Positions 1-7,664 of a DNA stretch of 64,000 bases are shown here, piece after piece (within the stretch, counting starts at the first letter, position 1; each line of letters opens with the position of its first letter). Location of the stretch: positions 1 to 64,000 of the forward strand of contig NZ_RKRA01000001.1 of assembly GCF_003814705.1 (NCBI RefSeq). Direction: 5' to 3'. The notes under the pieces are model-generated. The model worked only from the letters and a program-made list of their open reading frames with translations, was not told where the DNA came from and ran no database searches. The DNA is from Georgenia muralis (GTDB taxonomy: Bacteria; Actinomycetota; Actinomycetes; Actinomycetales; Actinomycetaceae). Made by a program: the position numbers and the translations under genes.

Positions 1-611
1 CCGGTCGAGGCGCCCGGTCTCGCTGACTCGTACGCCCGGGCACCGGCGACGCGGTGCCACGATGTGCCGGGGCAACGGCCGAGGCCGTGACGGCTCCGTC
101 TCAGGACGGCGGTGCTGTCCAGACGGAAACTGGCAGGTACCCGCCGAACAGGACGAGGCTGTCCTCTGGTGCCCGGGCTACGGCCGGCGCCGCCGGGGTG
201 CGCCGCCTTCGGGGCTGGTGGGGAAGGTCCTGGCCGGAGTCCGACGGGAGGTCGGTCAGGCGGCGCAGGACCTGCGCATACAGGCCCGCACGGTCATCGG
301 ACGACAGCAGCGGGTGCCCGTCACGGGCGCACCACCGAGGAAGGTGCGGGCCGGACCCGTGCTCTCCGTCATCGTTCCTCCGTCTTGCGGGCGGGGGCCG
401 GCTCCGGCGTCTCCGGGGCCTTCGTGGAGGAAGACTGCCCGGCTCGCCCCAGCCCCGCCGTTGTCCGTCTTGTCCGTCTCGCGCAGCGAGACGCCAGGGT
501 CCGTGAAGCGTCGATGTCTCCGTCCGCGAGACGACCGGGTCCGACCCCGCGCCTACGGCGCGCGCCCGTCGTAAGGTCCATCAGACCTGTCACCTGACCG
601 AGGAGAGCCGC
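1..611. other. Non-coding or decayed region at window start
   Basis: I see no convincing gene here. Several plus-strand frames are open but have arginine- and proline-rich, low-complexity translations typical of shadows in GC-rich DNA. A minus-strand stretch from about 390 down to a stop at 101 has genuine-looking codon use (many CTG, GAC, CAG, GTC) but has no start codon, so it could be the 3' remnant of a decayed gene. A possible -10 (TAAGGT, about 572-577) may belong to the flavin reductase gene that follows. Confidence 0.4.
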
Positions 612-1157
612 ATGAGCGCCGAGGACGTGGTCGCGCTCCCCCGCGCGGCCGAGGACCCGGGCCGCCACGGCGCGGAGATCGGTCCCGAGGAGTTCAAGCG
701 GATCTTCCGCCACCACCCGGGCGGCGTCGCGGTGATCACCCTCGCCGGCCCGCACGGGCCGGTGGGCTTCACCGCTACCTCGGTCATCTCGGTGTCCGCC
801 GCGCCCGCGATGCTCGCCTTCTCCCTCGCCTCGACCTCCTCCGCGCGGACCGCGGTCGAGGCGGCGCGCGGGGTCGCGGTGAACTTCCTCGCGGCCGACC
901 AGGAGGACCTCGCGGCACGGTTCGCCCGCCGCGGGGTCGACCGGTTCGCCGGCCTGGACTGGCTCTCGCTGCCCACCGGTGAGCCCGTGCTGCCGGGAGT
1001 CCGGGCCTGGGTCCGGGGCACCGTCGAGCAGCGCGTCCCGGTCGGCGACAGCCTGCTCGTCACGCTGCGGGCGGTCCGCGCCGACGACCGGGCCGCCGCT
1101 CCGCTCGTCTACGAGAACCGCACGTACCACCGCCTCGGCGGGCACACGCTGACCTGA
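612..1157 (+). CDS. Flavin reductase family protein (FMN-binding split barrel)
   Basis: Predicted cytoplasmic flavin reductase-like protein of 181 residues. Such proteins bind FMN or FAD in a split beta-barrel and supply reduced flavin to a partner monooxygenase or act as NAD(P)H:flavin oxidoreductases. What is seen: the family opening 'FKRIFRHHPGGVAVIT' near residues 30-45, followed by GFTATSVISVSAAPAMLAFS, the usual flavin-binding segment, then 'VNFLAADQEDLAARFA' and a C-terminal 'YENRTYHRL'. The ATG at 612 is preceded by a GAGGAGA ribosome site. It stands alone; no monooxygenase partner is adjacent, so the substrate pathway is unknown. Confidence 0.88.
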   Translation: MSAEDVVALPRAAEDPGRHGAEIGPEEFKRIFRHHPGGVAVITLAGPHGPVGFTATSVISVSAAPAMLAFSLASTSSARTAVEAARGVAVNFLAADQEDLAARFARRGVDRFAGLDWLSLPTGEPVLPGVRAWVRGTVEQRVPVGDSLLVTLRAVRADDRAAAPLVYENRTYHRLGGHTLT

Positions 1158-1261
1158 GCCTCCAACTTCCGGGTCCCACTCGTCTGTCCGCGCACGTTCC
1201 CGTCGCCCACGCGATCCCGTTCGTCCGCCTGCGCGGGGCCGGGCCGATCAGCCCCTCTCCG

Positions 1262-1267
1262 TATCGT
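1262..1267 (+). promoter_or_regulatory. Putative -10 element (TATCGT), leaderless start of the ComB-like gene
   Basis: TATCGT lies 7 nt upstream of the ATG at 1275, the spacing expected if transcription begins at or next to the start codon. There is no Shine-Dalgarno sequence before this ATG, which supports a leaderless mRNA. No clear -35 was identified. Confidence 0.45.
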
Positions 1268-1274
1268 GTGCGTC

Positions 1275-2174
1275 ATGGACGCCGACCCCCGCGCCCAGGC
1301 GGGCTACGGGTTGCGGTTCGACTGGGGCCTCGCCGGTGCTCGGGCCCTGGCGCACCCCCACGCGCTCGTGGTCGTCGTCGACGTGCTCTCCTTCAGTACC
1401 ACCGTCGCCATCGCCGTCGCCCGCGGCACCGCGGTTCACCCGTGCACCGACGACGACTCGGCCGCAGACCTCGCGCACCGGACCGGCGCGACCCTGGCCG
1501 TGCCGCGCCGCCAGGCGACACCGGAGCGCCCGTGGTCGCTCTCCCCCGCGCTGGCCCTGCGCGCCCCGGCGGTGCCCCGGCTCGTCCTGCCCTCGCGCAA
1601 CGGCTCCGCCATCGCTGCCGCGGCTGGTCATGCGGAGGCCATGCGGGCCGTCGCCCCGTCTGGTGCCCACGCCACGCCCGCCACGGGCGCCACGCCCGCC
1701 GCGGGCGCCACGCCCGCCATTGGCACCACGCCGGCCACTGGCGCCACGCCCGCCGACGGCGCCACGGCACCCGCCGTCGTCACCGCCGCCCTCCGGAACG
1801 CGCGGGCCGTGGCGGAGTGGGCCAGCGCCCGCGGCTACGGCACGCCGGACCGGCCTGTGAACGTCGTGGCGGCTGGTGAACGCTGGCCCGACGGCACGTT
1901 GCGCCCGGCCCTGGAGGACCTTCTGGGCGCCGCCGCCGTCCTGCGCGCCCTCGAGGTCGAGCCCGGCCGCCCCTCCCCCGAGGCACGCGCGGCCGCCGCA
2001 GCGCTCGACGGCGTGGGCGACCTCGACGCGGCGCTGAACGGCTGCGCCTCGGGCCGCGAGCTCGCGGCCATCGGCTGGCAGGACGACCTCGCCGCCGCGG
2101 CGGACGTCGACGCCGACACCGTGGTGCCGCTCCTGAGCGGCGGTGCGTTCAGGGACGCCGCAGCCGCACCCTGA
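1275..2174 (+). CDS. 2-phosphosulfolactate phosphatase family protein (ComB-like)
   Basis: A 299-residue member of the ComB family, Mg-dependent phosphatases named for 2-phosphosulfolactate hydrolysis in coenzyme M synthesis. Actinobacteria do not make coenzyme M by the archaeal route, so the real substrate here is unknown. Seen in the sequence: 'VVVVDVLSFSTTV' (residues 32-44, with the family's acidic metal residue D36) and 'LPSRNGS' (105-111). Odd feature: residues 133-164 are a six-residue repeat (ATPxxG) encoded by near-identical 18-bp units at about 1671-1766, an insertion in the middle of the fold. I chose the ATG at 1275 rather than the GTG at 1266 because of the leaderless -10. The 3' end overlaps the convergent proB by 26 bp. 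Confidence 0.8.
   Translation: MDADPRAQAGYGLRFDWGLAGARALAHPHALVVVVDVLSFSTTVAIAVARGTAVHPCTDDDSAADLAHRTGATLAVPRRQATPERPWSLSPALALRAPAVPRLVLPSRNGSAIAAAAGHAEAMRAVAPSGAHATPATGATPAAGATPAIGTTPATGATPADGATAPAVVTAALRNARAVAEWASARGYGTPDRPVNVVAAGERWPDGTLRPALEDLLGAAAVLRALEVEPGRPSPEARAAAAALDGVGDLDAALNGCASGRELAAIGWQDDLAAAADVDADTVVPLLSGGAFRDAAAAP
1671..1766 (+). repeat. In-frame tandem repeat, 18-bp units, inside the ComB-like gene
   Basis: About five imperfect copies of an 18-bp unit beginning GCCACGCCCGCC encode (A/T)-T-P-A-x-G repeats. The repeat keeps the reading frame, so copy-number changes would alter protein length without breaking it. Confidence 0.8.
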
Positions 2175-3309
2175 CCTGAACGAGGTCGTCCCGGTGGACC
2201 ACCGCGCGCGGGTGGCGGTCGTCCTCCGGTCCGCGCAGCTGGTCGGTGGACTTGCCCATCATCTCCGGGATCTCGGCGGAGCCGTAGGCGCTGAGCCCGC
2301 GCGCGACCACGCCGTCGGGACCGACGAGCTCGACGGCGTCGCCGGCCTCGAACTCGCCGTCGACCCCGACCACCCCCGCCGCGAGGAGTGAGCGCTTGCC
2401 GTCGGTGACGGCCCGGGCGGCTCCGGCGTCGAGGTGCAGCCGGCCGCGGATCTGGGCTGCGTGGGCGAGCCAGAGCCGTCGGGCCGACTTGCGCTTGCCG
2501 GTGGCCGAGAACCATGTGCCGACGTTCTCGCCGTCGAGAGCCTGGCGGGCACGGTCGGCCGAGGTCAGGACCACCGGGATCCCTGATCCGGTGGCGATCG
2601 CGGCGGCGTCGAGCTTGGTGACCATCCCGCCGGTACCGATCTCGCTCCCGCGCCCGGTGACCTCCACGTGCGAGAGGTCCGCCGGCCCGTCGACCTGGGG
2701 GACGAGCCGGCTGCCGGGGCGTCCCGGCGGACCGTCGTAGAGGCCGTCGACGTCGGTGAGCAGGACCATGGCGTCGGCGCGGACGAGGTGGGAGACGAGT
2801 GCGGCGAGTCGGTCGTTGTCCCCGAAGCGGATCTCGTCGGTGGCGACGGTGTCGTTCTCGTTGACGATCGGCACGACGCCGAGGGCCAGGAGGCGCTCGA
2901 GGGCGCGCTGGGCGTTGGCGTAGTTCGTGCGTCGGATGAGGTCCTCGGCCGTGAGGAGCACCTGGCCCACCCGCTGGCCGTAGTAGGCGAACGCCTCGGT
3001 GTAGCGCGCCACGAGGATGCCCTGGCCCACGGAGGCTGTGGCCTGGGCCGTCGCGAGGTCCCGCGGACGGCCGGTGAGACCGAGCGGCGTGATGCCGGCG
3101 GCGATGGCACCGGATGAGACGAGCACGATCTGCTGTCCTCTGGCGCGCCGCGCCGCGAGGATCTCCACCAGGGTGTGCAGGGCCGGCATGCTCAGTCGCC
3201 CGTCGACGGCGGTGAGCGAGGAGGACCCGACCTTGACCACGACCCGGGTGGCGGTGGCGATCCCGGAGCGGTCGGCGAGGGGCTTGTTCACGATCCCATC
3301 CTTCCCCAT
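2149..3309 (-). CDS. proB: Glutamate 5-kinase
   Basis: Catalyses ATP-dependent phosphorylation of L-glutamate to gamma-glutamyl phosphate, the first and feedback-inhibited step of proline synthesis in the cytoplasm. The protein (386 residues) has an N-terminal amino-acid kinase domain ('VVVKVGSSSLT', 'VLVSSGAIAAGI', 'IVNENDTVATDEIRFGDND', 'LLTDVDGLYDGPP', 'GTGGMVTKLDAA') and a C-terminal PUA domain from about residue 285. The ATG at 3309 has GGAG 8 nt upstream; a GTG at 3291 with AAGGA is an alternative. proB normally follows obgE in this group; here an IS21-type element starts 41 bp upstream, so its native promoter or co-transcription has probably been replaced. The last residues (VRVRLRRP) run past the usual family end and overlap the ComB-like gene. 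Confidence 0.96.
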   Translation of the reverse strand: MGKDGIVNKPLADRSGIATATRVVVKVGSSSLTAVDGRLSMPALHTLVEILAARRARGQQIVLVSSGAIAAGITPLGLTGRPRDLATAQATASVGQGILVARYTEAFAYYGQRVGQVLLTAEDLIRRTNYANAQRALERLLALGVVPIVNENDTVATDEIRFGDNDRLAALVSHLVRADAMVLLTDVDGLYDGPPGRPGSRLVPQVDGPADLSHVEVTGRGSEIGTGGMVTKLDAAAIATGSGIPVVLTSADRARQALDGENVGTWFSATGKRKSARRLWLAHAAQIRGRLHLDAGAARAVTDGKRSLLAAGVVGVDGEFEAGDAVELVGPDGVVARGLSAYGSAEIPEMMGKSTDQLRGPEDDRHPRAVVHRDDLVQVRVRLRRP

Positions 3310-3344
3310 GAGCAGCTCCGGGTGGTGCCCCTGGTCGTCCGGTG

Positions 3345-3350
3345 GACGTG
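3345..3350. repeat. Left target-site duplication GACGTG of the IS21-family element
   Basis: GACGTG immediately precedes the terminal TGT of the element and is repeated exactly at 9437-9442 directly after the terminal ACA. IS21-family insertions make 4-8 bp duplications. Confidence 0.85.
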
Positions 3351-3450
3351 TGTTGGCGGCCACGGGAGACTGCCCGGAGGCGGCCAGATAGCTGCCCGGT
3401 GGCGGTCGTGAGAGTTGCCCGCTGACGGTCATGGGATCTGCCCGACACGA
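3351..3450. repeat. Left terminal repeat array of the IS21-family element
   Basis: Four related units begin near 3355, 3380, 3402 and 3425, each ending in TGCCCG. They match, in inverted orientation, the array at 9328-9436. In IS21 elements such multiple repeats are IstA binding sites. The array lies between proB and istA, so any promoter in it could serve either gene. Confidence 0.85.
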
Positions 3451-3541
3451 CATTCCTGCCCTGCCGCGCTGACGTGGTTCGGGGCCCCTCCTCGGGTGCG
3501 ATAGCGGTGCTGAAGCGCCCATCGCCCCGAGGAGGGACAAC

Positions 3542-5074
3542 GTGAAGTCTGCCGAGGAGATCATGGAAATTCTCGAAGCGTTTGATCTGACTGGTTCGTA
3601 CAGGGACGCCGGCGAGCTCGCCGGGGTGTCCCATCACACCGTCGCCCGGTACGTCGCCGCTCGTGACGCGGGGCGGTTGAGCGAGAGGCCGGCGGCCCGT
3701 CCGCAGCTGATCGATGAGTTCTTGCCCAAGGTCGAGGAGTGGGTGGACAAGAGCAACGGCAAGATCCGCGCCGACATCGCCCATGGCAAGCTGGTTGCCC
3801 TGGGGTTCACCGGTTCGGAGCGGACAACCCGCCGGGCGGTCGCGGCGGTGAAGAAGGCTTACCGGCAGGGCAGGGCCCGGGTGCATCGGCCCTGGGTCAC
3901 CGAGCCGGGGCTGTGGTTGCAGTACGACTTCGGTGACGGCCCGGTCATCGACGGCGGACGGACGGTGTTGTTCTGCGCGTGGCTGGCGTGGTCGAGGTTC
4001 CGGGTCGTGCTGGCGATCAGGGACAAGACGATGCCGAGCGTGTTCGCCGCCCTGGACCAGGTCTTCCGGGTTCTGGGTGGGGTGCCGACGTATGTGCTGA
4101 CCGACAACGAGAAGACCGTCACCGTCGAGCACATCGCCGGGATGGCGGTGCGGAACCCGCAGATGGTGGCCTTCGCCCGGCACTACGGGGTCAGCGTGCT
4201 CACGTGCGAGCCGGCCGACCCGGCGAGCAAGGGTGGGACGGAGGCCACGGTCAAGGTCGCCAAGGCCGACCTGGTCCCGAAGGAGACGAACCTGCTGCCC
4301 GGTTACGCCTCGTTCGCCGAGCTCGAGGCGGCCTGTCAGGCGTTCACCGATCTGGTCAATCACCGGGTCCACCGGGTCACCCGGCGGGTCCCGGCGGAGA
4401 TGCTGGCCGAGGAACGCGCCCGCCTGCATGCCCTGCCGGCGGCGCCGCACACGGTCGCGTTCGGGCTGACCCGGCAGGTGCCGGCGAACTCGCCGATGGT
4501 GACCTTCGAGGCCGGGCAGTACTCCGTGCCGCACCACCTCCTCGGGGAGAGGGTGTGGGTCCGCACCTACGGCGCCGGGCCTGGGGAGCAGGTCGTCATC
4601 GTCCACGCCGGCGAGTCCGGCCCGGTCGAGGTCGCCCGCCACGCCCGCGCCACACCGGGCTCCCCGAGCATCGACGACGCGCACTTCCCGCCCGCCCCGG
4701 CCGGTGCCCTGGAGCGCCGGCCGCGTCCGAAGAGCGCCGCGGAGATCGAGTTCCTCGCCCTGGGCGACGGGGCCCGGCTCTGGCTGAGCGAGGCCGCCGC
4801 GGCCGGCACGACGAAGATGCGGGTCAAGATGGCCGAGGCCGTCGCCCTGGCCAAGCTCTTCGACCCCGGAGAGGTCGACTGGGCCCTGGGCCACGCCGCC
4901 GTCCACGCCCGCTTCGCCGAGGCCGACCTGCCCTCGATCCTGAACCACGCGGGCACGAGCGACGGTGAGGTCCACCGCGCCGGGGAGGACCGCTCCTTGA
5001 CCCAGGGCACCGCCGGCTGGGCCGCCCTGGGCCAGCAACCGCCAGCCAGCCCCGGCGTCGAGGAGGTGGCCTGA
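3542..5074 (+). CDS. istA: IS21-family transposase IstA
   Basis: DDE transposase of 510 residues that cuts and joins the IS ends with help from the IstB ATPase. Seen: N-terminal helix-turn-helix ('YRDAGELAGVSHHTVARYVAAR', residues about 20-41), then the RNase H-like catalytic core with 'WLQYDFGDGPVI' (first Asp), 'VPTYVLTDNEKT' (second Asp) and 'KGGTEATVKVAKADLVP' (Glu), and a C-terminal beta-barrel segment ('FEAGQYSVPHHLLGERVWVR'). The GTG start at 3542 follows GAGGAGG. The stop overlaps the istB start (ATGA), the usual arrangement for coupled synthesis. The gene looks intact. Confidence 0.95.
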   Translation: MKSAEEIMEILEAFDLTGSYRDAGELAGVSHHTVARYVAARDAGRLSERPAARPQLIDEFLPKVEEWVDKSNGKIRADIAHGKLVALGFTGSERTTRRAVAAVKKAYRQGRARVHRPWVTEPGLWLQYDFGDGPVIDGGRTVLFCAWLAWSRFRVVLAIRDKTMPSVFAALDQVFRVLGGVPTYVLTDNEKTVTVEHIAGMAVRNPQMVAFARHYGVSVLTCEPADPASKGGTEATVKVAKADLVPKETNLLPGYASFAELEAACQAFTDLVNHRVHRVTRRVPAEMLAEERARLHALPAAPHTVAFGLTRQVPANSPMVTFEAGQYSVPHHLLGERVWVRTYGAGPGEQVVIVHAGESGPVEVARHARATPGSPSIDDAHFPPAPAGALERRPRPKSAAEIEFLALGDGARLWLSEAAAAGTTKMRVKMAEAVALAKLFDPGEVDWALGHAAVHARFAEADLPSILNHAGTSDGEVHRAGEDRSLTQGTAGWAALGQQPPASPGVEEVA

Positions 5075-5628
5075 TGACCACCACGACCACACGCACGAGC
5101 GTGCCGGCCCTGGGGGTGCCGTCCGCGCCGCCGCTCCCCGCGGACCTGGAGACCCTGCTCCGCCGGCTGCGGCTGCCCCACATCCGCCACCAGGCACCCG
5201 AGATCATCGCCACCGCCAAGGCCCAACGCTGGGAACCCGTCGAGGTCCTGCGGGCCCTGTTCGCCGAGGAGGCCGCCGGCCGGGACCGGGCCTCCCTGGC
5301 CACCCGCCGGACCGCCGCCGGGTTCCCCACCGGCAAGACGTTCGACGCCTGGGACGAGGCAGCGTCCTCGATCCCGGTCCCGACCCAGCACGCGCTACGA
5401 ACCCTGGAATGGGTCCACCGCAAGGAGAACCTCGTCGTCTGCGGGCCGTCGGGGACCGGGAAGACGTTCCTGCTCGAGGCCCTGGGTCACCAAGCCGTCG
5501 AGCAAGGCCTGCGGGTCTCGTGGTTCACCCTCGAAGACCTCGGCGCACTCCTGCGCAGGCACCGCGCCGACGACACCGTCACCAAGGCCATCGCGAAGGT
5601 ACTGCGAGCCGACCTCGTGGTCGTTGAC
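5074..5628 (+). pseudogene. istB: IstB, 5' part, interrupted by RIT insertion
   Basis: Encodes the first 185 residues of the IstB AAA+ transposition helper: the N-terminal helical region and the Walker A motif 'CGPSGTGKT' near residues 128-136, then 'DLVVVD', where the Walker B strand begins. At 5629 the sequence leaves IstB and enters the inserted element; the frame runs on to a stop at 5733 with unrelated residues (CRCGDYVEGRDR and on). The continuation 'DIGLLPVATDAAEG' is found at 9060, so the Walker B aspartates D-D are separated by the insertion. The truncated product would lack Walker B and the sensor motifs and is unlikely to be a functional ATPase. Confidence 0.95.
5623..5628. repeat. 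Left copy of GTTGAC flanking the RIT element
   Basis: GTTGAC is present once in reconstructed istB and occurs on both sides of the inserted element (second copy 9054-9059). This is either a target duplication or, as fits a tyrosine recombinase mechanism, the exchanged spacer of the recombination site. Confidence 0.8.
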
Positions 5629-5703
5629 CTATGCCGATGCGGCGACTATGTCGAGGGCCGTGATCGGGCGGTGTGGGCGGCCGTGAGGTCGTGCGGGTTC
5701 ACG
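5629..5703. repeat. RIT left inverted repeat, 75 bp
   Basis: Starts CTATGCCGATGCGGCGACTA and ends GTGCGGGTTCACG. It is identical base for base to the reverse complement of 8953-9027. Within it CTATG recurs 17 bp apart, giving sub-repeats likely to be recombinase arms. Confidence 0.93.
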
Positions 5704-5733
5704 GGCCGGCGACCGCTGGCCGTCTCGGCATAG

Positions 5734-6723
5734 TCACAGGCTCTCGAGGAAGGCGAGGACCTTGTCTGTGGGTCGGTAGCGTCCTGGCTTCGCGGAGGCT
5801 GGTGTGGTGAGGGCGAGTGCTTTCTCCTTGATGGTGATGTCGGCGTGGATGTAGGCGTCGGTGGAGCGGACGCCGGCGTGGCCGAGCCAGAGGGCGATCA
5901 CTGAGGTGTCGACGCCGGCTTGTAGGAGGGACATCGCGCAGGTGTGGCGGAGGACGTGGGGGTGGACTCGCTTGCCCAGCAGTGAGGGGCAGTCCCGGGC
6001 TGCGGTCGCGGCGTGGGTGCTGACACGTAGTGCGATGGCGTCGCGGCTGAGGCGCCGTCCGGTGCGGGTCGGGAATAGTGGGTCGTGGGGAAGTCCGGCT
6101 CGCTCGGCCATCCAGGCTCGAAGCAGTGTCGTGACTGGGGTGGTGAGCGGGACTGCGCGGTGCTTGCGGCCTTTGCCTTCGCAGCGGATGTTCGCGCCGG
6201 TGCCGAGGGTGACGTCGCGGCAGTTCAACCCGGTGAGCTCGGAGACCCGAAGCCCGGTCTGGACGGCCAGCAGCAGCAGGGCCCGGTCTCGTCGTCCTTC
6301 CCATCGGGACTGGTCCGGGGCTGCGACGAGGGCGTCGACCTCGAGCGGTGTCAGGAAGGTGATGACCCGTTTGTCGAACCGTTTTGGTGGGATGGCCAGG
6401 ACGCGCTGGATGAGGAGAGCGTGCTCGGGGTGGCGCAGGGCGGCGTAGGAGAACAGTGACCGGATCGCGGTAAGCCGGACGTTGCGGGTGCGGATGCTGT
6501 TGCGGCGCTCGTTTTCCAGGTGGTTGAGGAACGCGGAGATCGTGGCGGCGTCCAGGTCGGACCAGTCGAGCTGGGCGGGCAGCTTGCCGGTCTTGGTGTG
6601 TACGAATCCGAGCAGCAGCCGCAGGGTGTCTCGGTACGCCGCGATGGTGCGGGGGCTGGCCTGGCGCTGCTGGGCGAGCCGGTCGGAGAAGAACGCCTGC
6701 AGCGTTGGCGCGATCAGCGTCAT
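5734..6723 (-). CDS. Third tyrosine recombinase of the RIT element (RitC-type)
   Basis: Site-specific tyrosine recombinase of 329 residues. Seen: N-terminal SAM-like core-binding domain ('LQAFFSDRLAQQRQASPRTI'), catalytic Arg in 'TGLRVSELTGL', 'HPHVLRHTCAMSLL' (H-x-x-R), 'LWLGHAG' and the nucleophile Tyr in 'STDAYIHAD' near residue 297. All five catalytic positions are present, so the enzyme should be active. Its ATG at 6723 overlaps the stop of the preceding recombinase by 4 bp (ATGA). The stop at 5734 lies 31 bp from the left inverted repeat. Confidence 0.93.
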   Translation of the reverse strand: MTLIAPTLQAFFSDRLAQQRQASPRTIAAYRDTLRLLLGFVHTKTGKLPAQLDWSDLDAATISAFLNHLENERRNSIRTRNVRLTAIRSLFSYAALRHPEHALLIQRVLAIPPKRFDKRVITFLTPLEVDALVAAPDQSRWEGRRDRALLLLAVQTGLRVSELTGLNCRDVTLGTGANIRCEGKGRKHRAVPLTTPVTTLLRAWMAERAGLPHDPLFPTRTGRRLSRDAIALRVSTHAATAARDCPSLLGKRVHPHVLRHTCAMSLLQAGVDTSVIALWLGHAGVRSTDAYIHADITIKEKALALTTPASAKPGRYRPTDKVLAFLESL

Positions 6724-7664
6724 GGCTGGGCCCCTGGTCGGGCCGCCGACCAGGCGGTGTGCTGACGACGGGCGGCCAGGGCGAGCAGTTCGGGCGCCGC
6801 GGACAGATACCAGTACGTCGAGGACGGCTCGCGATGCCCCAGGTAGGTCGACAGCGAGGGAATCTTCGCCTGCACGTCCTCGCCGGCGCGATACCAGCCG
6901 AGCAGGGTGCGGACCGCGAAGGTGTGGCGCAGGTCGTGAAGCCTCGGCGCGGCGGGGGCGGCAGCGCCGACGCCAGCGGTGTCGACCAACTGCCGGAAGG
7001 TCTGCGACACGACTGCGTAGCACAGCCGGTGACGGGTCAGAGACACGAAGAAGCTGCCGTCCTCCGGGTGGGGTTGGACGTCGTCGCGCAACGCGGCGTA
7101 CTCGGCCAGGAACCGCATGCTGGTCTCGTGCAGGGGAACCAGGCGGGTCTTGCCGAACTTGGACTCGCGGATCAACAACACGCCGTGTGTCCAGTCGATG
7201 TCGCTGCGGTCGAGCTTGATCGCCTCGCCTATCCGCAGGCCACTTGCTGCGAGGAGCCCGATCAGGGTGTCGTAGGTCGCGGCCCGTAGCGGGGAGGCGA
7301 TCGACGATCTGGCCCGGACCATCACCGCATCGATGTCGGCCGCCGAGTAGATGAACGGTTGCCGCCACCGCTGCCGATGCGGCACCAACCCGAGCGGTGG
7401 AACTTCGGTGTCGGCGTGGATGCCGACCAGGTAGCGGGCGAAGCCGCGGACGGACGTCATCCGCCGTGCCGCGAGAGTGGTCTCGGAGCCGGTGCTGGTC
7501 TCGTGGATCCAGGCCAGGGCCGCGCTGATGGTCACCGTGGGTGATCCGTGGGCGTCGAGGTAGGCCACGAAACTGGGCAGCAGCCACCCCGCCTCGGCCA
7601 GTTCGTGGCCCAATGAACGACGCAGCTGCAGGTACTGGGCCAGGTCCTGCTCCAGGGCGCTCAT
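6720..7664 (-). CDS. Second tyrosine recombinase of the RIT element (RitB-type)
   Basis: Tyrosine recombinase of 314 residues. Seen: catalytic Arg in 'ASGLRIGEAIKL', 'RLHDLRHTFAVRTLL' (H-x-x-R), 'STYLGHREPSSTYWYLS' containing the late His and the nucleophile Tyr. It is coupled by ATGA overlaps to both neighbouring recombinases, so the three are made together from one mRNA. The arm-binding N-terminus ('LAQYLQLRRSLGHEL') differs from its neighbours, consistent with three separate subfamilies in such trios. Confidence 0.93.
   Translation of the reverse strand: MSALEQDLAQYLQLRRSLGHELAEAGWLLPSFVAYLDAHGSPTVTISAALAWIHETSTGSETTLAARRMTSVRGFARYLVGIHADTEVPPLGLVPHRQRWRQPFIYSAADIDAVMVRARSSIASPLRAATYDTLIGLLAASGLRIGEAIKLDRSDIDWTHGVLLIRESKFGKTRLVPLHETSMRFLAEYAALRDDVQPHPEDGSFFVSLTRHRLCYAVVSQTFRQLVDTAGVGAAAPAAPRLHDLRHTFAVRTLLGWYRAGEDVQAKIPSLSTYLGHREPSSTYWYLSAAPELLALAARRQHTAWSAARPGAQP

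Noticed and set aside
369-1145. Long minus-strand frame opposite the flavin reductase gene
   Set aside because: Its translation is Arg/Gly/Val-rich without motifs, while the plus strand has clear flavin reductase motifs and a ribosome site.
1835-5197. 1120-codon minus-strand frame across proB upstream DNA and istA
   Set aside because: It runs antisense to istA and in another frame of proB; the composition is that of a GC-rich shadow.
5629-5733. Extension of IstB past the insertion point as a real C-terminus
   Set aside because: These codons are the RIT inverted repeat and the real IstB continuation is at 9060.
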